A stretch of DNA of 64,000 nucleotides from Girardinichthys multiradiatus (lineage: Eukaryota > Chordata > Actinopteri > Cyprinodontiformes > Goodeidae). This document shows, piece by piece, positions 47,377 to 57,710 of this stretch (its first letter is position 1; each line of letters starts with the position of its first letter). The position numbers and the translations under genes were made by a program. Below the pieces are notes generated by a model. The model was given only the letters and a program-made list of their open reading frames with translations. It had not been told where the DNA came from and made no database searches. The stretch spans positions 2,432,234 to 2,496,233 of the forward strand of contig NC_061806.1 in assembly GCF_021462225.1 (NCBI RefSeq), written 5' to 3'.

Positions 47377-47720
47377 TTAGTGATTGTCTTTATGTGGCTC
47401 TGAAGGTCACTACACCCAGATTTCTGGCCTAATCTGTGTTTTCTAGCTTGTTGTACTTGAAGCTGTGTGCTGACTCTTAAACACTTCTTCTTTGGCCCAA
47501 AAATAATTACTTCAGTTTTGTTTTTAGTCAACTAAAGAAAATGAATGGCACATCCACATATTGATTTGTTCTATGCATCTAACCAATGCTTTAATATGTT
47601 CATAGTCACCTGGTGACATTGTAATGTTTGCTGTGTGTCATCTGCATAGTTATGATAACTTTTCTTGTTGTTTGTTATAATCTGAGTCATTGCCAGGATC
47701 TTGACCTCTCCGTGAATTCT

Positions 47721-48349
47721 TTTCTTTGGCAACGAACAGCAAGCTGTTTGTTTTTCTTGCAATGATGCCAATGATCTGTCCCGTCAAACCTGCTTCCTCT
47801 AATTATATTCTAGTTTTCCCAGACTCAACAGACTTTTATAATAACTCTTCTTTAACTCTGAGTCTCAGAGTGTGATTCTGCATGTGGGTCAGAAGACTTT
47901 GAGAAACATGGCACACTCAAATTCATCTAACCTGTATTCTTAAATATTGTCCAGGAAATGTAGGAATTTCCATAATTTGTTTTTTAGGAAACACAAAAGT
48001 TATTGTCATTTGACTCTTACATGAGATTCCTAAAAGTAAGGAGACTATTTCTGAACATAAAGCTTACATTTCTTTATAATTAATTTGTGTGTATTTTCCT
48101 AATGATCTGGAAATAGTACAGGAGCTGGAGAAATTGTTGTCTAGCCTTTATTTCTCCCTAACCGCTCATCTCTAACCTGAGCTTCCTATATTGAACCTAT
48201 GTTGAATCCAACATATTTTCTGTTTCCCATAATTGGTGCATTCTTTAAAATCGTATTGTAAAACAATTCTGGTGGGAGAGATAATTCTGCTCCATGGTTT
48301 ATTTGAATCATCTGCTGCCTGGTAGTTTATTAACTGATCATGATTTGGT
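47721..48349. other. Non-coding DNA, nothing recognised
   Basis: It may include upstream debris of the L2-like LINE, but no motif is readable. Confidence 0.3.
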
Positions 48350-48360
48350 CCACCCATAGC

Positions 48361-48702
48361 AGGTCAGTCAAGTCATTTTCTACCACTTCTTCCATAGTGG
48401 GTCGCGGGGAAGCTGTTGCCTATCTCCAGCAGTCTATGGGTGGGAGGCGGGTACACGCCAGTCCATCGCAGGGCAACACACAAAAAACCATGCACACACA
48501 AAAGGGCAATTTAGGGAGACCAATTAACCTAACAGGCATGTATTTGGACTGTAGGAGGAAGCTGGAGTACCGGTGACATCCACACATGCACCAACATGCA
48601 CCAACATGCAAACTCCATGCAGAAAGAGCCCCAGCTGGGAGTTGAACTCAGGACCTTTGTGCTGCAAGGCAACAGTGCTACCAACTGCGCTACCGTGCAG
48701 CC
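48361..48702 (-). repeat. Mermaid/DANA-like tRNA-derived SINE with 11-bp target duplication
   Basis: On the minus strand the head reads GGCTGCACGGTAGCGCAGTTGGTAGC (A-box region) and GGTCCTGAGTTCAACTCCC (B box GTTCAACTCC). The body carries GGAGTTTGCATG, TTAGGTTAATTGG and GCGATGGACTGGCG, and it ends GTAGAAAATGACTTGACTGACC. Both flanks carry CCACCCATAGC (48350-48360 and 48703-48713), a perfect 11-bp target duplication that proves retroposition. A trinucleotide-level repeat (CACCAACATG) lies within it at about 48589-48608. The many reading frames here are artefacts. Confidence 0.93.
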
Positions 48703-48713
48703 CCACCCATAGC

Positions 48714-49230
48714 CCATGGCGCCTTTTGGAATTGATGCTGACATTGCAGAACTAATTGGATTCCAGCCAACAAACATTTTATTTTCAATGAGGTTTGAGT
48801 CGCTCTAGTTGTTGGTTTGCTGTAATTGACTACAAACATCCCTCGTGGTGTGTAGATAAAGTCTCTCTATTCCTATTTGTACTACTTTGCATATGTATTT
48901 ATGGGAGGGGACCAGGCGGTTCAAGCGCCACATGCAGCTATGCCAAATTCACAGCAAATTGTGATGTATTAAGGCTACGTGTGTGGTGGCATGTCTACGC
49001 ACAGTTGCTTACATCTGACTTTTTTTGTGTGCTGCAAGTTTCACATATTCTCTGTACCGCAAACGTTTAATATAAAAGCTGTGCACACTTTTGTACATGA
49101 GGCCCCAGGTGTCTAGAACTGTGAACCTCGCACTTTGCTGCCCCACAATATAAAGATATAAAGCTTGTTAGATAGCTCGAGGTTTAACATAAATAACTGC
49201 AATATTTAAACCTGAATGTAATATTAGCCA
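48714..49230. other. Non-coding DNA, nothing recognised
   Basis: No motif was recognised. Confidence 0.3.
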
Positions 49231-49822
49231 CATTGATATAGTTTAAAACATTATTTAATTAAAATTATATTTTATCTGATCTTGCATTGTGAAGGGTTGT
49301 CTAGATGTTGCTGATTATTGCCTAAGTTAGTTCCAAGACTAACTTAACTTCACTTCCAGATTCTTCAAGATAATCCTTGGTTCTCCAACATAAACATTGC
49401 ATGGTAATGTTGCATCACTCTTTTAGTCATAATTTTCAATAATCTTTAATCAACTTGTTTATATTGTACATAGTCCGTTAGTCTTCATTATTCTTTAATT
49501 CTGCTTGGTAGTTTAGTTGGATTGTTTTAGCATAGTAAAGAGTTTGTTGATTGAAATATGTTTGACTTTGAGTTGACTTATTTGTATTAATAAATTCTTG
49601 TATTTTAAGAAATTGTGTGAATTCATTCCATATATGTGCAGAGTTTATGCTGTTCAATAATATCAGAGCTCGTCTCACACCTTTCTATTTTGTCCTAATA
49701 CCATCGCCTTACTGGGCTGGTATTCACAGGACAACCCTTAACAGACCGAAATATTATTTGATAAAATATTTAAATATTAATATTAAATATTAAATAATAT
49801 TTTCAGATTCATAATTACAACA
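49231..49822 (+). repeat. Truncated LTR (copy C)
   Basis: It matches the last 590 bases of the solo LTR at 42560-44404, including TCTGATCTTGCATTGTGAAGGGTTGTCTA, TAATAAATTCTTGTATTTTAAG, TGGTATTCACAGGACAA and the TTACAACA end at 49822. The 5' two thirds are missing. It lies next to a truncated gypsy pol of the opposite reading direction. I see no proof that the two belong together. Confidence 0.75.
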
Positions 49823-50246
49823 GTTCTAAGAGATTTGTATAGGTTGCCTTAGCCAAATTAGTTAAAACAGCGCCTTTGGGCCTCATGCTGAGTCACTAAA
49901 ATAAACCTAACCCATATACCAAGAGCAGTTGTAATATGAGGGAACGAGCAGCTGTTAACAGAAGTGACTGTCGAGGAGTGGATGACTGCTGTGGGCTTCT
50001 CAGTCGTCCAAACCACCATTTGAAGAAGGGCGAGACTTTTGGATGCAGTCTGTTAGGGCTTAGGCGTGTCATTTCCCGACACCAGCTTAAACAGAACTTT
50101 CAATAAACCTGTTTAGTAAGATCTTTCAGGTTTAGGGAAGTCTGGACCCATTGGATGGAGAGCTGGATTGAGCAATCCCCTTAGAAATAGGGAAGTAGGA
50201 GGGAGGGGCTAGCTCATCAGACAATGAAAATGTGCATTGCTTGGAT
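49823..50246. other. Spacer between LTR copy C and the gypsy pol, nothing recognised
   Basis: No integrase motif can be read on the minus strand here, so the gypsy element stops before its integrase. Confidence 0.35.
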
Positions 50247-52728
50247 TCAGTGATGCAACATGTACTGTGCTCTCACCTGGGGACTAAGTTGCTTGAGTCG
50301 TGGACCTGCTGGCTTGCTTTCGATTAGTTTGAACTGGATCACTGGTCCCAGAACCGGATCATTTCTTTGGTCATTCTGGATCTGTTCTGGTGTCAATTGG
50401 ATGATAGGCATGTCAAAAGTCATATCTGCAGATGATGCTGAGACACACATTTACCATAACACACTGGACTTGTCCTGATGTTTCACAGCTTCTGTAGTTG
50501 CCCCAATGACATCACATGGCATTTCCTCTGAACACTCCTTCATAAAAGATTCCACATCTAAAGGCATTCTGGATAGACTATCTGTGTCAATATTTTCCTT
50601 TCCAGGTCTATATCTCACGGAAAAATGGAAATCTCCCAACTCTGCAACCCAACGGCATCCTGTTGCGTTTAATTTGGCAGATGACAACACATATGTGAGT
50701 GGGTTGTTGTCACTATAGACTGTAAAGAACGGGGCATAATATAGATAGTCTCTGAATTTCTCTGTTATCGCCCATTTATGGGCGAGAAACTGCAACTTCC
50801 CAGAATGTAAATGATCATTTTTTCCTGCAGCAGTTAATAGGCAATCACAGGCTTTCCATTCTGCCGCTGGTACAATACAGCACCCAGTCCGAGATTGGAT
50901 GCATCCGTGTGAAGGACAAATGGCTGCGAGAAGTCTGGAAAGCCAAGAACTGGGGGGTTGACAAGGCAATCAATGAGTTGTTCCAATGTTAACTGGTGCT
51001 TTTCAGTCCACTGAAGGACTGTGGTGGATGGGACAACTCTGTTGCTACTTTTTGCTGGCCACCTCTTTTTGCTCTGTAATATCTCAGTTCCTGTAGGTGT
51101 TTTTAGCAGGTCATATAAGGGACTAGCAATGCATGAGAAGTCCTTTATACATTGCCTGCAATAGCTCAAAAGTCCAAGAATTGCTCTCAACTCACCAACA
51201 TTTGCAGGATGTTTATGCTTTAGGGCTCTTACAGCAGCAGTCTCAGCTGGGTCAATCCTGTTACCTTCAACAGACACGATCCTCAGCTTTAAACAGGTCA
51301 CACTTTTTAGGTTTTAACTTGATCCCATGCTGCCTCAGGCTCTGCAGCCCTGCTCGGACATGGCTGACATGATTTGCAAATGTTCTGCTAAACACCAGAA
51401 TGTCATCAAGATATGGTACACACATGTCATCCCTTAGATCTGCTAAACATTGCTCCATGCAGCGCTGGAATGCTGTGGGTGCATTCATCGGGCCAAATGG
51501 GATTTGTATCCATTCATACAGACCCCAGGGAGTCACAAAGGCAGTTAAATGCCTGCTATCTCTGTCCATGAATTCCTGCTGATATGGTTTTCCCTGGTCC
51601 AGAAATGAAAAGAAGGTGTTTCCTCTCAGGTTATCCATTATATCTTGGACTCTAGGAATTGGGTGAAAGTCAAGATGTGATTTTTAGTTGAGCTCTCTAT
51701 AATCGATACATAAACCCAGGGTGCCATCTTTCTTCCTGATGCACACAACAGGCGAGGAGTAAGATGATGTGGATTTTTCAACCCACCCTTGCACTATGAG
51801 ATCCTGCAGATAGTCTTTCATTTCTTTGTACAAGGATTTTGACACAGAACAGTATGTTTTTGATAATGGTTCAGCATCCTTCTGTAAAATGTTCATTTGC
51901 AACTCTGGTATGCAACCAATATCTTCATCAGACTTTGAGAAAGACTCTGATTCTTCCCTTAACATCTGACTTACTATTTTTCTCTGATCCTCATCCAGGT
52001 GGGTCAAATCAACGGGGGGATCCCACGGTGCATCTTCAGGGGCACTTTCACTGGTTTTCTGGGCCTGGATGTGATTGATTGATAGATGTACTTGTTGGTT
52101 GTTGGGTTGTGTTGAATAAGTCAGCTGAGTACACAGACGTTACAGACTGCACAGCTCCAATGACTGTTCGGCCTGGAAGTATAATATCATAGTTGGTGGT
52201 TTTTAACACTTACAACAAGCTTTGTGGCTGTTTTTGTCTTAACTGACACAAGGGTATCACAGAATTCTAGTCCTTCAGGCAACTGTGGGTTCACAAGAGG
52301 CTCAAAAAGCTGAGCTTTATCCTCCCTAAACTGTGGAGCCTAAATATGACACTCAATCTGGATAACGCTGTGTTTCGGCACACTGACTTTCCTCCTGACT
52401 GTCCTCACACGGTCTTCACATGTTTGACCAGCTGACAGCAGAAAAAAGGCTTTTGCTTTGTTATTTCTCAGATGAGGGAATGCAGTTCTCGCTGCGGTGA
52501 CAAGTTTGTCCATGTATCCATAATTAAATTGGCTTTCCTGGCTGTTCTGCACGAGATGTTCAATTACATTGAAGCCAATAATTGGACGTTGCTGTTGGTT
52601 GCCTTTCAACACAAGCACAGGTATTAGCAGCTCGTCGTCCATGGCAGTCAGCTTGAAAGAGACTTCCAGCCAGCCAGTGTATGGCATGTCAGGACCATTA
52701 GCTGCTTCAATATGTAATGGGTCTAGAG
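50247..52728 (-). pseudogene. Gypsy pol: protease end, reverse transcriptase, RNase H
   Basis: From 52728 the protease tail reads PYTGWLEVSFKL and QRPIIGFNVIEHLV. At 52010-51690 the reverse transcriptase begins with LQDLIVQGWVEKSTSSYSSPVV and IRKKDGTLGLCIDYRELN, followed by an in-frame stop. Then come [30 protein letters not shown] and [13 protein letters not shown], the catalytic YLDD box at about 51415-51400. After a small deletion near 51300, the connection domain reads RAILGLLSYCRQCIKDFS, and RNase H shows VLHTDASNLGLGAVL and YSDNNPLTYVL (50980-50740), then WVAELGDFHFSVRYRPGKENIDTDSLSR. The end is a linker (DPVLGPVIQFK) cut off near 50250, before the integrase zinc finger. Enzymes would copy element RNA into cDNA in virus-like particles. 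Confidence 0.9.
52721..52728 (+). repeat. hAT target-site duplication, left copy
   Basis: GTCTAGAG, identical to 54415-54422. Eight bases is the standard hAT duplication length. Confidence 0.95.
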
Positions 52729-54414
52729 CAGTGGTCCCCATTCCCCGGACCGTGGATCAATTGGTACCGGGCCGCACAAGAAATAATTAAATATTTCCGT
52801 TTTGTGTATTATCTGAGTCAGAACAATCTTTTATGTTGAAAAACCTCTCAGTTACGTCTTTCGCGCCTACATTGAACCCACAAGCTAGCAAAATGACTAA
52901 GGAACAGATGTCTTTGGGAAGTTTCTTTGTGAAGGGGAAAAGGCACAGTGAAGAGACAGGAGAAGAGCCCACTTCCAAGAAAAAGAAAGATTTTAACAGA
53001 CAATACCTGGAGTCCTACTTGAAATATGGATTTATCCCAGTAGGTGATTCCCACATACCAAGCCCGCTCTGCATAATATGCGGCGACCGGCTCGCGAATG
53101 AGGCAATGAAGCCTTCAAAACTGCTTCGCCACTTGGAGACCAAGCACCCTGGATTAAAAGACAAGCCCCTGGAGTATTTTAAAAGAAAAAAAAAACAGGA
53201 ACACGATGGACTGAAGAAATTACTGAGGGCCACCACATCAGTAAATGCAAATGCACTGAGAACATCGTACTTGGTGGCTAACCGTATTGCTAAGCCTAAA
53301 AAGCCATTCACTATTGGTGAAAATATTGCCCTCTACTGAAGACATCTGCTGTGAACTTCTAGGAGAGGCTGCTGTTAAAAAGATCGCACGGGTGCCTCTG
53401 TCGGCTAGCACCGTGACTCGGCGCATTGAAGAAATAGCAGAAGACATTGAGACACAATTGTTGGAGAAGATTAGTACATCATCGTGGTACGCCCTCCAGG
53501 TTGACGAATCTACAGATGTTGAAAACAAGGCAATTCTACTTGTGTATGTGCGATATCTTTATCAGGAGGATGTGCATCAGGATATGGTATGTGCAGTATC
53601 GTTGCCAACCTACACCACCGCCACAGAACTGTTGAAGTCGCTGGATGGTTATATATCAGGAAAACTGAAATGGTCCTCTTGTGTCGGTATATGCACAGAC
53701 GGAGCTGCTGCCTTGACCGTAGGAGTGTCTGGTTTAACTGCTCGGATTAAGAAAGTTGCACAAGAATGTGAATCTACACATTGTATCATTCACAGGAAAA
53801 TGCTGGCAAGCCGAAAAATGCCACCAGAATTGAACAGCATATTGAATGATATTGTTAAAATTATTAATCACATCAAAGCACAGGCCCTTAACTTGCACCT
53901 GTTTGAGCAACTTTGTGAGGAGATGGACACAGAGCACAGAAGGCTTCTCCTATAAACAGAAATAAGATGGTTATCCTGAGGGAAATCACTGGCCAGTGTT
54001 TGAATTACAAGAGCCGCTGCAAAGTTTTCTCTCAGAAAAGAAGTTACCGCTGGCTGGACATTTCAGTAACGAGCAATGGGTCGCAAAACTGGCTTACCTG
54101 TGCAACATATTCAACCAGCTAAACGAACTCAATCTGTCACTTCAAGGAAAAATGACAACTGTTTTCAAGTTGGCAGATAAGGTAGTTGCATTTAAAGCCA
54201 AATTGGATTTGTCGGGACGGCGTGTGAACAGAGGCATATTGGACATGTTTCAAACATTAGCGGGGATTTGGGCGATACTAAGCCCGAGCCGTCATTCTCC
54301 CAGCTAGTCTCAGCAGGCACACCAACATGACGGTTCAACCCCCCACACCCCGGGCCGCAGTAAAAATATCAAGCGATGACCGGTCCGCGGTGATATAAAG
54401 GTTGGGGACCACTG
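52729..54414 (+). mobile_element. hAT transposon (ZBED-type) inserted in the gypsy protease
   Basis: The termini are CAGTGGTCCCCATTCCCC on the left and GGTTGGGGACCACTG on the right, in inverted orientation, with a perfect 8-bp duplication GTCTAGAG on both sides. The 1,686-bp element carries one transposase gene that has lost its C-terminal part. Subterminal regions share CCGGACCG / CGGTCCG text. The gypsy protease coding text reads on across the insertion when the element and one duplication are set aside, so insertion occurred into an existing gypsy copy. Confidence 0.95.
52833..54307 (+). pseudogene. hAT transposase with BED zinc finger, C-terminus lost
   Basis: The start is near 52833 or at MTKEQMSLGSFF (52893). 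A nuclear-signal-like run (KGKRH, SKKKK) precedes a BED-type finger, CIICGDRLANEAMKPSKLLRHLETKH (53071-53148, Cys2...His2). Then come the catalytic RNase H-like pieces: STVTRRIEEIAEDIE, WYALQVDESTDVENKAILLVYVRY (first Asp) and GICTDGAAALTVGVSG (second Asp), followed by CIIHRKMLASRKMP. Frameshifts lie near 53330, between 53955 (TAA) and 53996, and near the end. The C-terminal hAT dimerisation domain is absent, which indicates an internal deletion before 54300. The closest known relatives are the ZBED5/Charlie-like transposases. Host-domesticated ZBED genes lack such terminal repeats and duplications. Confidence 0.9.
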
Positions 54415-54422
54415 GTCTAGAG
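54415..54422 (+). repeat. hAT target-site duplication, right copy
   Basis: GTCTAGAG, identical to 52721-52728. Confidence 0.95.
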
Positions 54423-55370
54423 GGTCCACTAGCTCAGTAACATCTCAGTTCAGTACCTGCAGTTCAGGTAGGTGGTCTTCTTTCCAGATCTCATCTATAG
54501 CACACATTTGTGAACCTGTGCCCCAGAGTGCTTGAATATTCTGTCCATTCAGGCAGCACTCAATAAGACATTTTTTCCCTACTAATTCTCTTACAGTTTG
54601 ATCTTTACCAGTGGCTTTGATCTTTTTAGACTCAGATCGTTCACATGGCTGTCTGACCTGTTGTCTAACACCTGAACATGAATGTGGCTTGCAGTCAATT
54701 TTGTGAGCAGGCCAATGCGTTTTCTGACACGTTCTTGAGCAATAAAGTGCAGTTTTACAACTTGAACAGCATTTTAATTCCTTCTTCACTCCCTTTTTTT
54801 CACAGTTCACACAGAAATGGGACTTAAGATTAGCTTTAGCTGCCCCGTGTCCCACTGAGGCAACCCTACTTAGTTTAAAGGTCCCCTAAGTGTAGAGTGT
54901 GCTGTTTTTTCTGCTCTACAACCTGCCCTGAAATGCTAAGTACTCCCACATTTGAAGCAATGCTGACAATATTCCTCATTGGCTTGAACAAAAGCAAAGC
55001 ATCTGGGTTGTGGGCATGGTTTTTGGTAATATCGGTGTGGAGCAAACCTTTGTTGAAATTGTGTGGTCTCTCTCATCCGTCCTGGACCATACAGAGGCCT
55101 GCACTCCTGTAGCAATTCTGGGTGCTGCTAGGGGTAAAATGGCAACATTGGTGACATAGACCTGAAGGACTGTTCTGCAGATGAGAACACTGGACTGGCA
55201 GTAGACACTTGTTCTGAACTTTGTGCGGGTTGCTTTGGCAGTGCCATAGTGTTCTTTGGAATCATGTCTCTAATTTGGGACACTTCTGTCTTTTAATAAC
55301 ACCATGTTAGAACGCATCTCTTTGATTTCAGATGACACATTGGGGGACATATAAAATTGGCTTTGCTGGT
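54423..55370 (-). pseudogene. Gypsy gag end with CCHC knuckle plus MYND zinc finger, and protease start
   Basis: The coding order is on the minus strand. From about 55345 the text reads SPNVSSEIKEMRSNMVLL, then after a frame change a proline-rich part, then GRMRETTQFQQRFAPHRYYQ. It continues CFAFVQANEEYCQHCFKCGST, a stop codon, then HFRAGC. Counting the stop as one position, this is an exact C-x2-C-x4-H-x4-C zinc knuckle (about 54955-54914). Downstream at 54820-54690 lies FCVNCEKKGVKKELKC, CSSCKTALYCSRTC and QKTHWPAHKIDC, a complete MYND finger: CxxC, CxxC, YCSxxC, HxxxC. Then ELVGKKCLIECCLNGQNIQALWGTGSQ shows the protease start, with Gly where the catalytic Asp of ALxDTGSQ is expected. Zinc knuckles package RNA; MYND fingers usually bind peptides. 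The role here is unknown. Confidence 0.82.
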
Positions 55371-56587
55371 GGATGGTTTTGTTTCCCTTTGCAGCTTACC
55401 AGGCTGAACAGTACTCACACTGGTTGGCCTTTGTGGGACAGCATGCCTCTTTTTGTCCTGCCTCTCCTTTTCATTTGTACAAGCAGTATTTAATCACCTC
55501 TGCTTTCTTTACGAACCGTCTGTTGTTCGGTACACTGAAACCAAAATGTCTCTTATACCGATGAAAAACTTTTGGGAGACTGAATGTTCAGACATAATTT
55601 ATTAGTCCATGGTTTATTGATCATCATAAATTAGACAGACCTGTCCGAGCTGTACCCCTCCTCTTAATGACTGCTGGACTTAGTGGCCAACCCCCCACTA
55701 CCCTTCCAGGATCAGTGGGAAGGATGGATGAATTGAACAATATTTATACGAACCAGAATAAATTTTTTTCAGTCTGGAAAATTGAGATGACTTTGTTATG
55801 AATGGAAATCTGTTCTTTGGTTCAAAAAACATAAGACATCTTTCAAAGCTTCTTAGCCATTTCTGATTGTTTTTGCATGCAAGACATGGATGTGTGAGCT
55901 AAAATGTCTAGGATTTGGGTTAAACATTTTTCATCCAGACTGGCATCAAGCTGTGGCGCATCAAGGTGTGGATCATGAGATGACAAGCAAGAGCTTCAAC
56001 ATCAGAGATATCTGCATAGCAGCAAATACCTTTGATTCAAATTCAGTATCTCTTCTTTATTTTATATTTTATATGTATATATAGTAGATTCTGATCTGGT
56101 TCAGGTATGGCAAGCCAGTGGAGGAAGGAGACAAAATTGGTGAGTAGGTTGAACAGTGGTGTGAATGATAAGAATGAGTCTGGTTGTTGGGCTTATTAAT
56201 GAAGGTGATGATCCAGGCTAGGGGGAGATAATGGAGTCCATGCTGGCTGTCTGAGCAGCAGGGTGAGGATTAATTCATTGGAGGGCGGACAGGTCTTTCC
56301 TGAGGAAGGAGCTGACGACTAGGCTTGGGTGTGCCGGACGTGAAAACAGAGATCCAGGAGGTTATTGTTCTGCTGAACTGAGCCAGAGTACTTGAACTTC
56401 ATCTAGGAGAAGAACCAGGAACCTTCCAGGAGAAGATCAGGGTTAGGTTTCTCAAAAAACACAGTTTGTAATCAAAGAGGTCACAAGGAGGGCTAGAGGT
56501 ACCACTAGAGTTGACAGTCAAATGCCCGTCAGCCAGCTCCTCTTAAACTCCAATGACAAGCCCGATGAAATGGAGGTGCGATCACCC
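55371..56587. other. Non-coding DNA, nothing clearly recognised
   Basis: The first 200 bases may still be decayed gag text of the gypsy element, but nothing is readable. No other motif was seen. Confidence 0.3.
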
Positions 56588-56673
56588 CAGCAGCTCAGCT
56601 CCGCCCACCAACAGAACCTCTCTCCGGAAGACAGAAGCAAAATACAGACAACATACACCTGGATTCTTGACAG
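56588..56673 (-). repeat. 86-bp direct repeat, copy 1
   Basis: CAGCAGCTCAGCTCCGCCCACCAAC...GGATTCTTGACAG, matching 56993-57078 with few differences and equal length. On the minus strand it starts CTGTCAAGAATCCAG, which may be the start of an LTR; the neighbouring text (TTTAAGAGGAGCTGG) has a TATA-like run. Confidence 0.85.
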
Positions 56674-56992
56674 TATCAGCTCAGTGCAGGGCTAAGGGTT
56701 AGCAAAACAATTCTTTGCCACATTTTTCATGCTTTTAAAAAGAAAAGTATATTTCTCCATAACAGAATGTGGCCTAAGAATGTGTTTACAACAGTATGAG
56801 CAACAGCTGTCCGGGATGATTTTGGCAGGTTTTCACTGACAAAGACAACACAGTTTTGCTGTCTGCAATTTCTTTTGAAGATTTTACAAGCTGGAAAACC
56901 AAAAAGTGACAAAAACAAACAGTTCTATTAGGTTTCTTGGAGATGGGACTTACTCTGATGAATTGCAGGTGTGACCACCGGTGTGACCACCG

Positions 56993-57078
56993 CAGCAGCT
57001 CAGCTCCGTCCACCAATGGAACCTCTCTCCGGAACACAGAAGCAAAATACAGACAGCACACATCTGGATTCTTGACAG
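56993..57078 (-). repeat. 86-bp direct repeat, copy 2
   Basis: Second copy of 56588-56673, with the same orientation and the same length, starting 405 bases downstream. Beyond the 86 bases the flanks lose similarity. Confidence 0.85.
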
Positions 57079-57205
57079 CAAAAAAATTGCACTTTACCAG
57101 GAGTGTGTAAACTCTTAAAGCCACTGTACATAACTAATAAGGGAATAAAGCTGTGACTGGTGCAGAGAGGATATTCAAAAACTACATTATCAACTAGTAT
57201 AAACA

Positions 57206-57705
57206 TGTCATGATTTGAGGGTGTTATGGTTTTTGTTTGGGTTTTAGTTATTCTTATTTCCAGTTTACGTTTTTGGGTCTTGCTTGTGTTTTTCTGGCTG
57301 GGCTTTAGTTTCTTAGTCTTGTTCATGTTCTGTACATCATGTTTTCCCAATCAGTTTTGTATCTTTGGATCTCTGTTTTGCCCAGTTATGTTTAGCTTCT
57401 CCCTGTCTCTGTCAATCATAGCAATCAGCTTCATTCAGTCCACCTGCATCATGTAGTCAGTCTTCTCGGTTCACCTTTACCATGCTCCATATATACACCT
57501 TTGTTCTGTTTACTCCTCATGGAAACATTCACTCTGTGATCACTCTGGTCATGCAAAGCCTGTATTGCCAAGTCTGTCCTGTTCATGCTAAGCCTGTTTT
57601 TGCCACCACCTGCTGGAGTGAGTTTAATTTATTAAATCTTCTTATACATTAGGAAGCTTCCTACTCATCTGCATTCTGGGCTTCTCCACCACACCAGCCA
57701 TGACA
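57206..57705 (+). repeat. Gypsy-type solo LTR with perfect 5-bp target duplication
   Basis: A 500-bp block with ends TGTCATGATTTGAGG and CCAGCCATGACA, flanked by AAACA on both sides (57201-57205 and 57706-57710). It contains CACCTGCATC (about 57440), a CATATATACACC TATA box (about 57486) and a T-rich 3' part. Size, ends and duplication length fit Ty3/gypsy LTRs. The reading frame at 57226-57456 has no gene evidence. The 3600-4443 and 1497-1969 blocks share its layout. Confidence 0.85.
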
Positions 57706-57710
57706 AAACA

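Larger units (their letters stand above)
45130..47720 (-). mobile_element. L2/Maui-like LINE copy, interrupted by nested insertions
   Basis: Coding text runs on the minus strand. At 47690-47640 it reads SYHNYADDTQQTLQC, which includes the YADD catalytic box; at 47530-47390, TKNKTEVIIFGPKKKCLRVSTQLQ and HIKTITNA, in L2 wording. The text then stops at 47379 and resumes at 45568, where LEQLIHVFIFS is followed by decayed QLQLIHNAAARVL-like and HWLPASQR-like positions, down to about 45140. The gap is exactly the TTA-flanked element 45569-47376. Many stops are present. L2/Maui is assigned from the YADDTQ, NKNKTEVIVFGP and HIKTITK wording known for that clade. Confidence 0.75.
50247..55370 (-). mobile_element. 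Ty3/gypsy retrotransposon internal region, truncated and split by a hAT
   Basis: In minus-strand order: gag C-terminal part with CCHC knuckle (about 55370-54860), MYND zinc finger (about 54820-54690), protease start (about 54570), a hAT insertion (54414-52729), protease end, reverse transcriptase, RNase H, and a linker ending near 50250. The gag start, the integrase and both LTRs are not found. Reverse transcriptase wording ([14 protein letters not shown]) and the protease-RT-RNase H order are those of Ty3/gypsy. The many stops and frameshifts show that it is dead. Confidence 0.88.

Noticed and set aside
47000..47377. 125-codon minus-strand frame
   Set aside because: It begins exactly at the end of a TTA-flanked DNA element, and no domain was recognised.
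48361..48702. tRNA gene on the minus strand
   Set aside because: The tRNA-like head belongs to a SINE with an 11-bp target duplication.
49231..50246. LTR copy C as the 3' LTR of the adjacent gypsy element
   Set aside because: The gypsy pol is truncated before its integrase, the spacer is unrelated, and the other LTR copies stand alone. Adjacency alone does not show they belong together.
52833..54307. Possible host ZBED gene
   Set aside because: It is enclosed by hAT terminal repeats and a perfect 8-bp duplication, is frameshifted and lacks the C-terminus.
54445..54855. Possible host MYND-finger gene
   Set aside because: It is continuous with the gypsy protease downstream and has a gag-type CCHC knuckle just upstream on the same strand.
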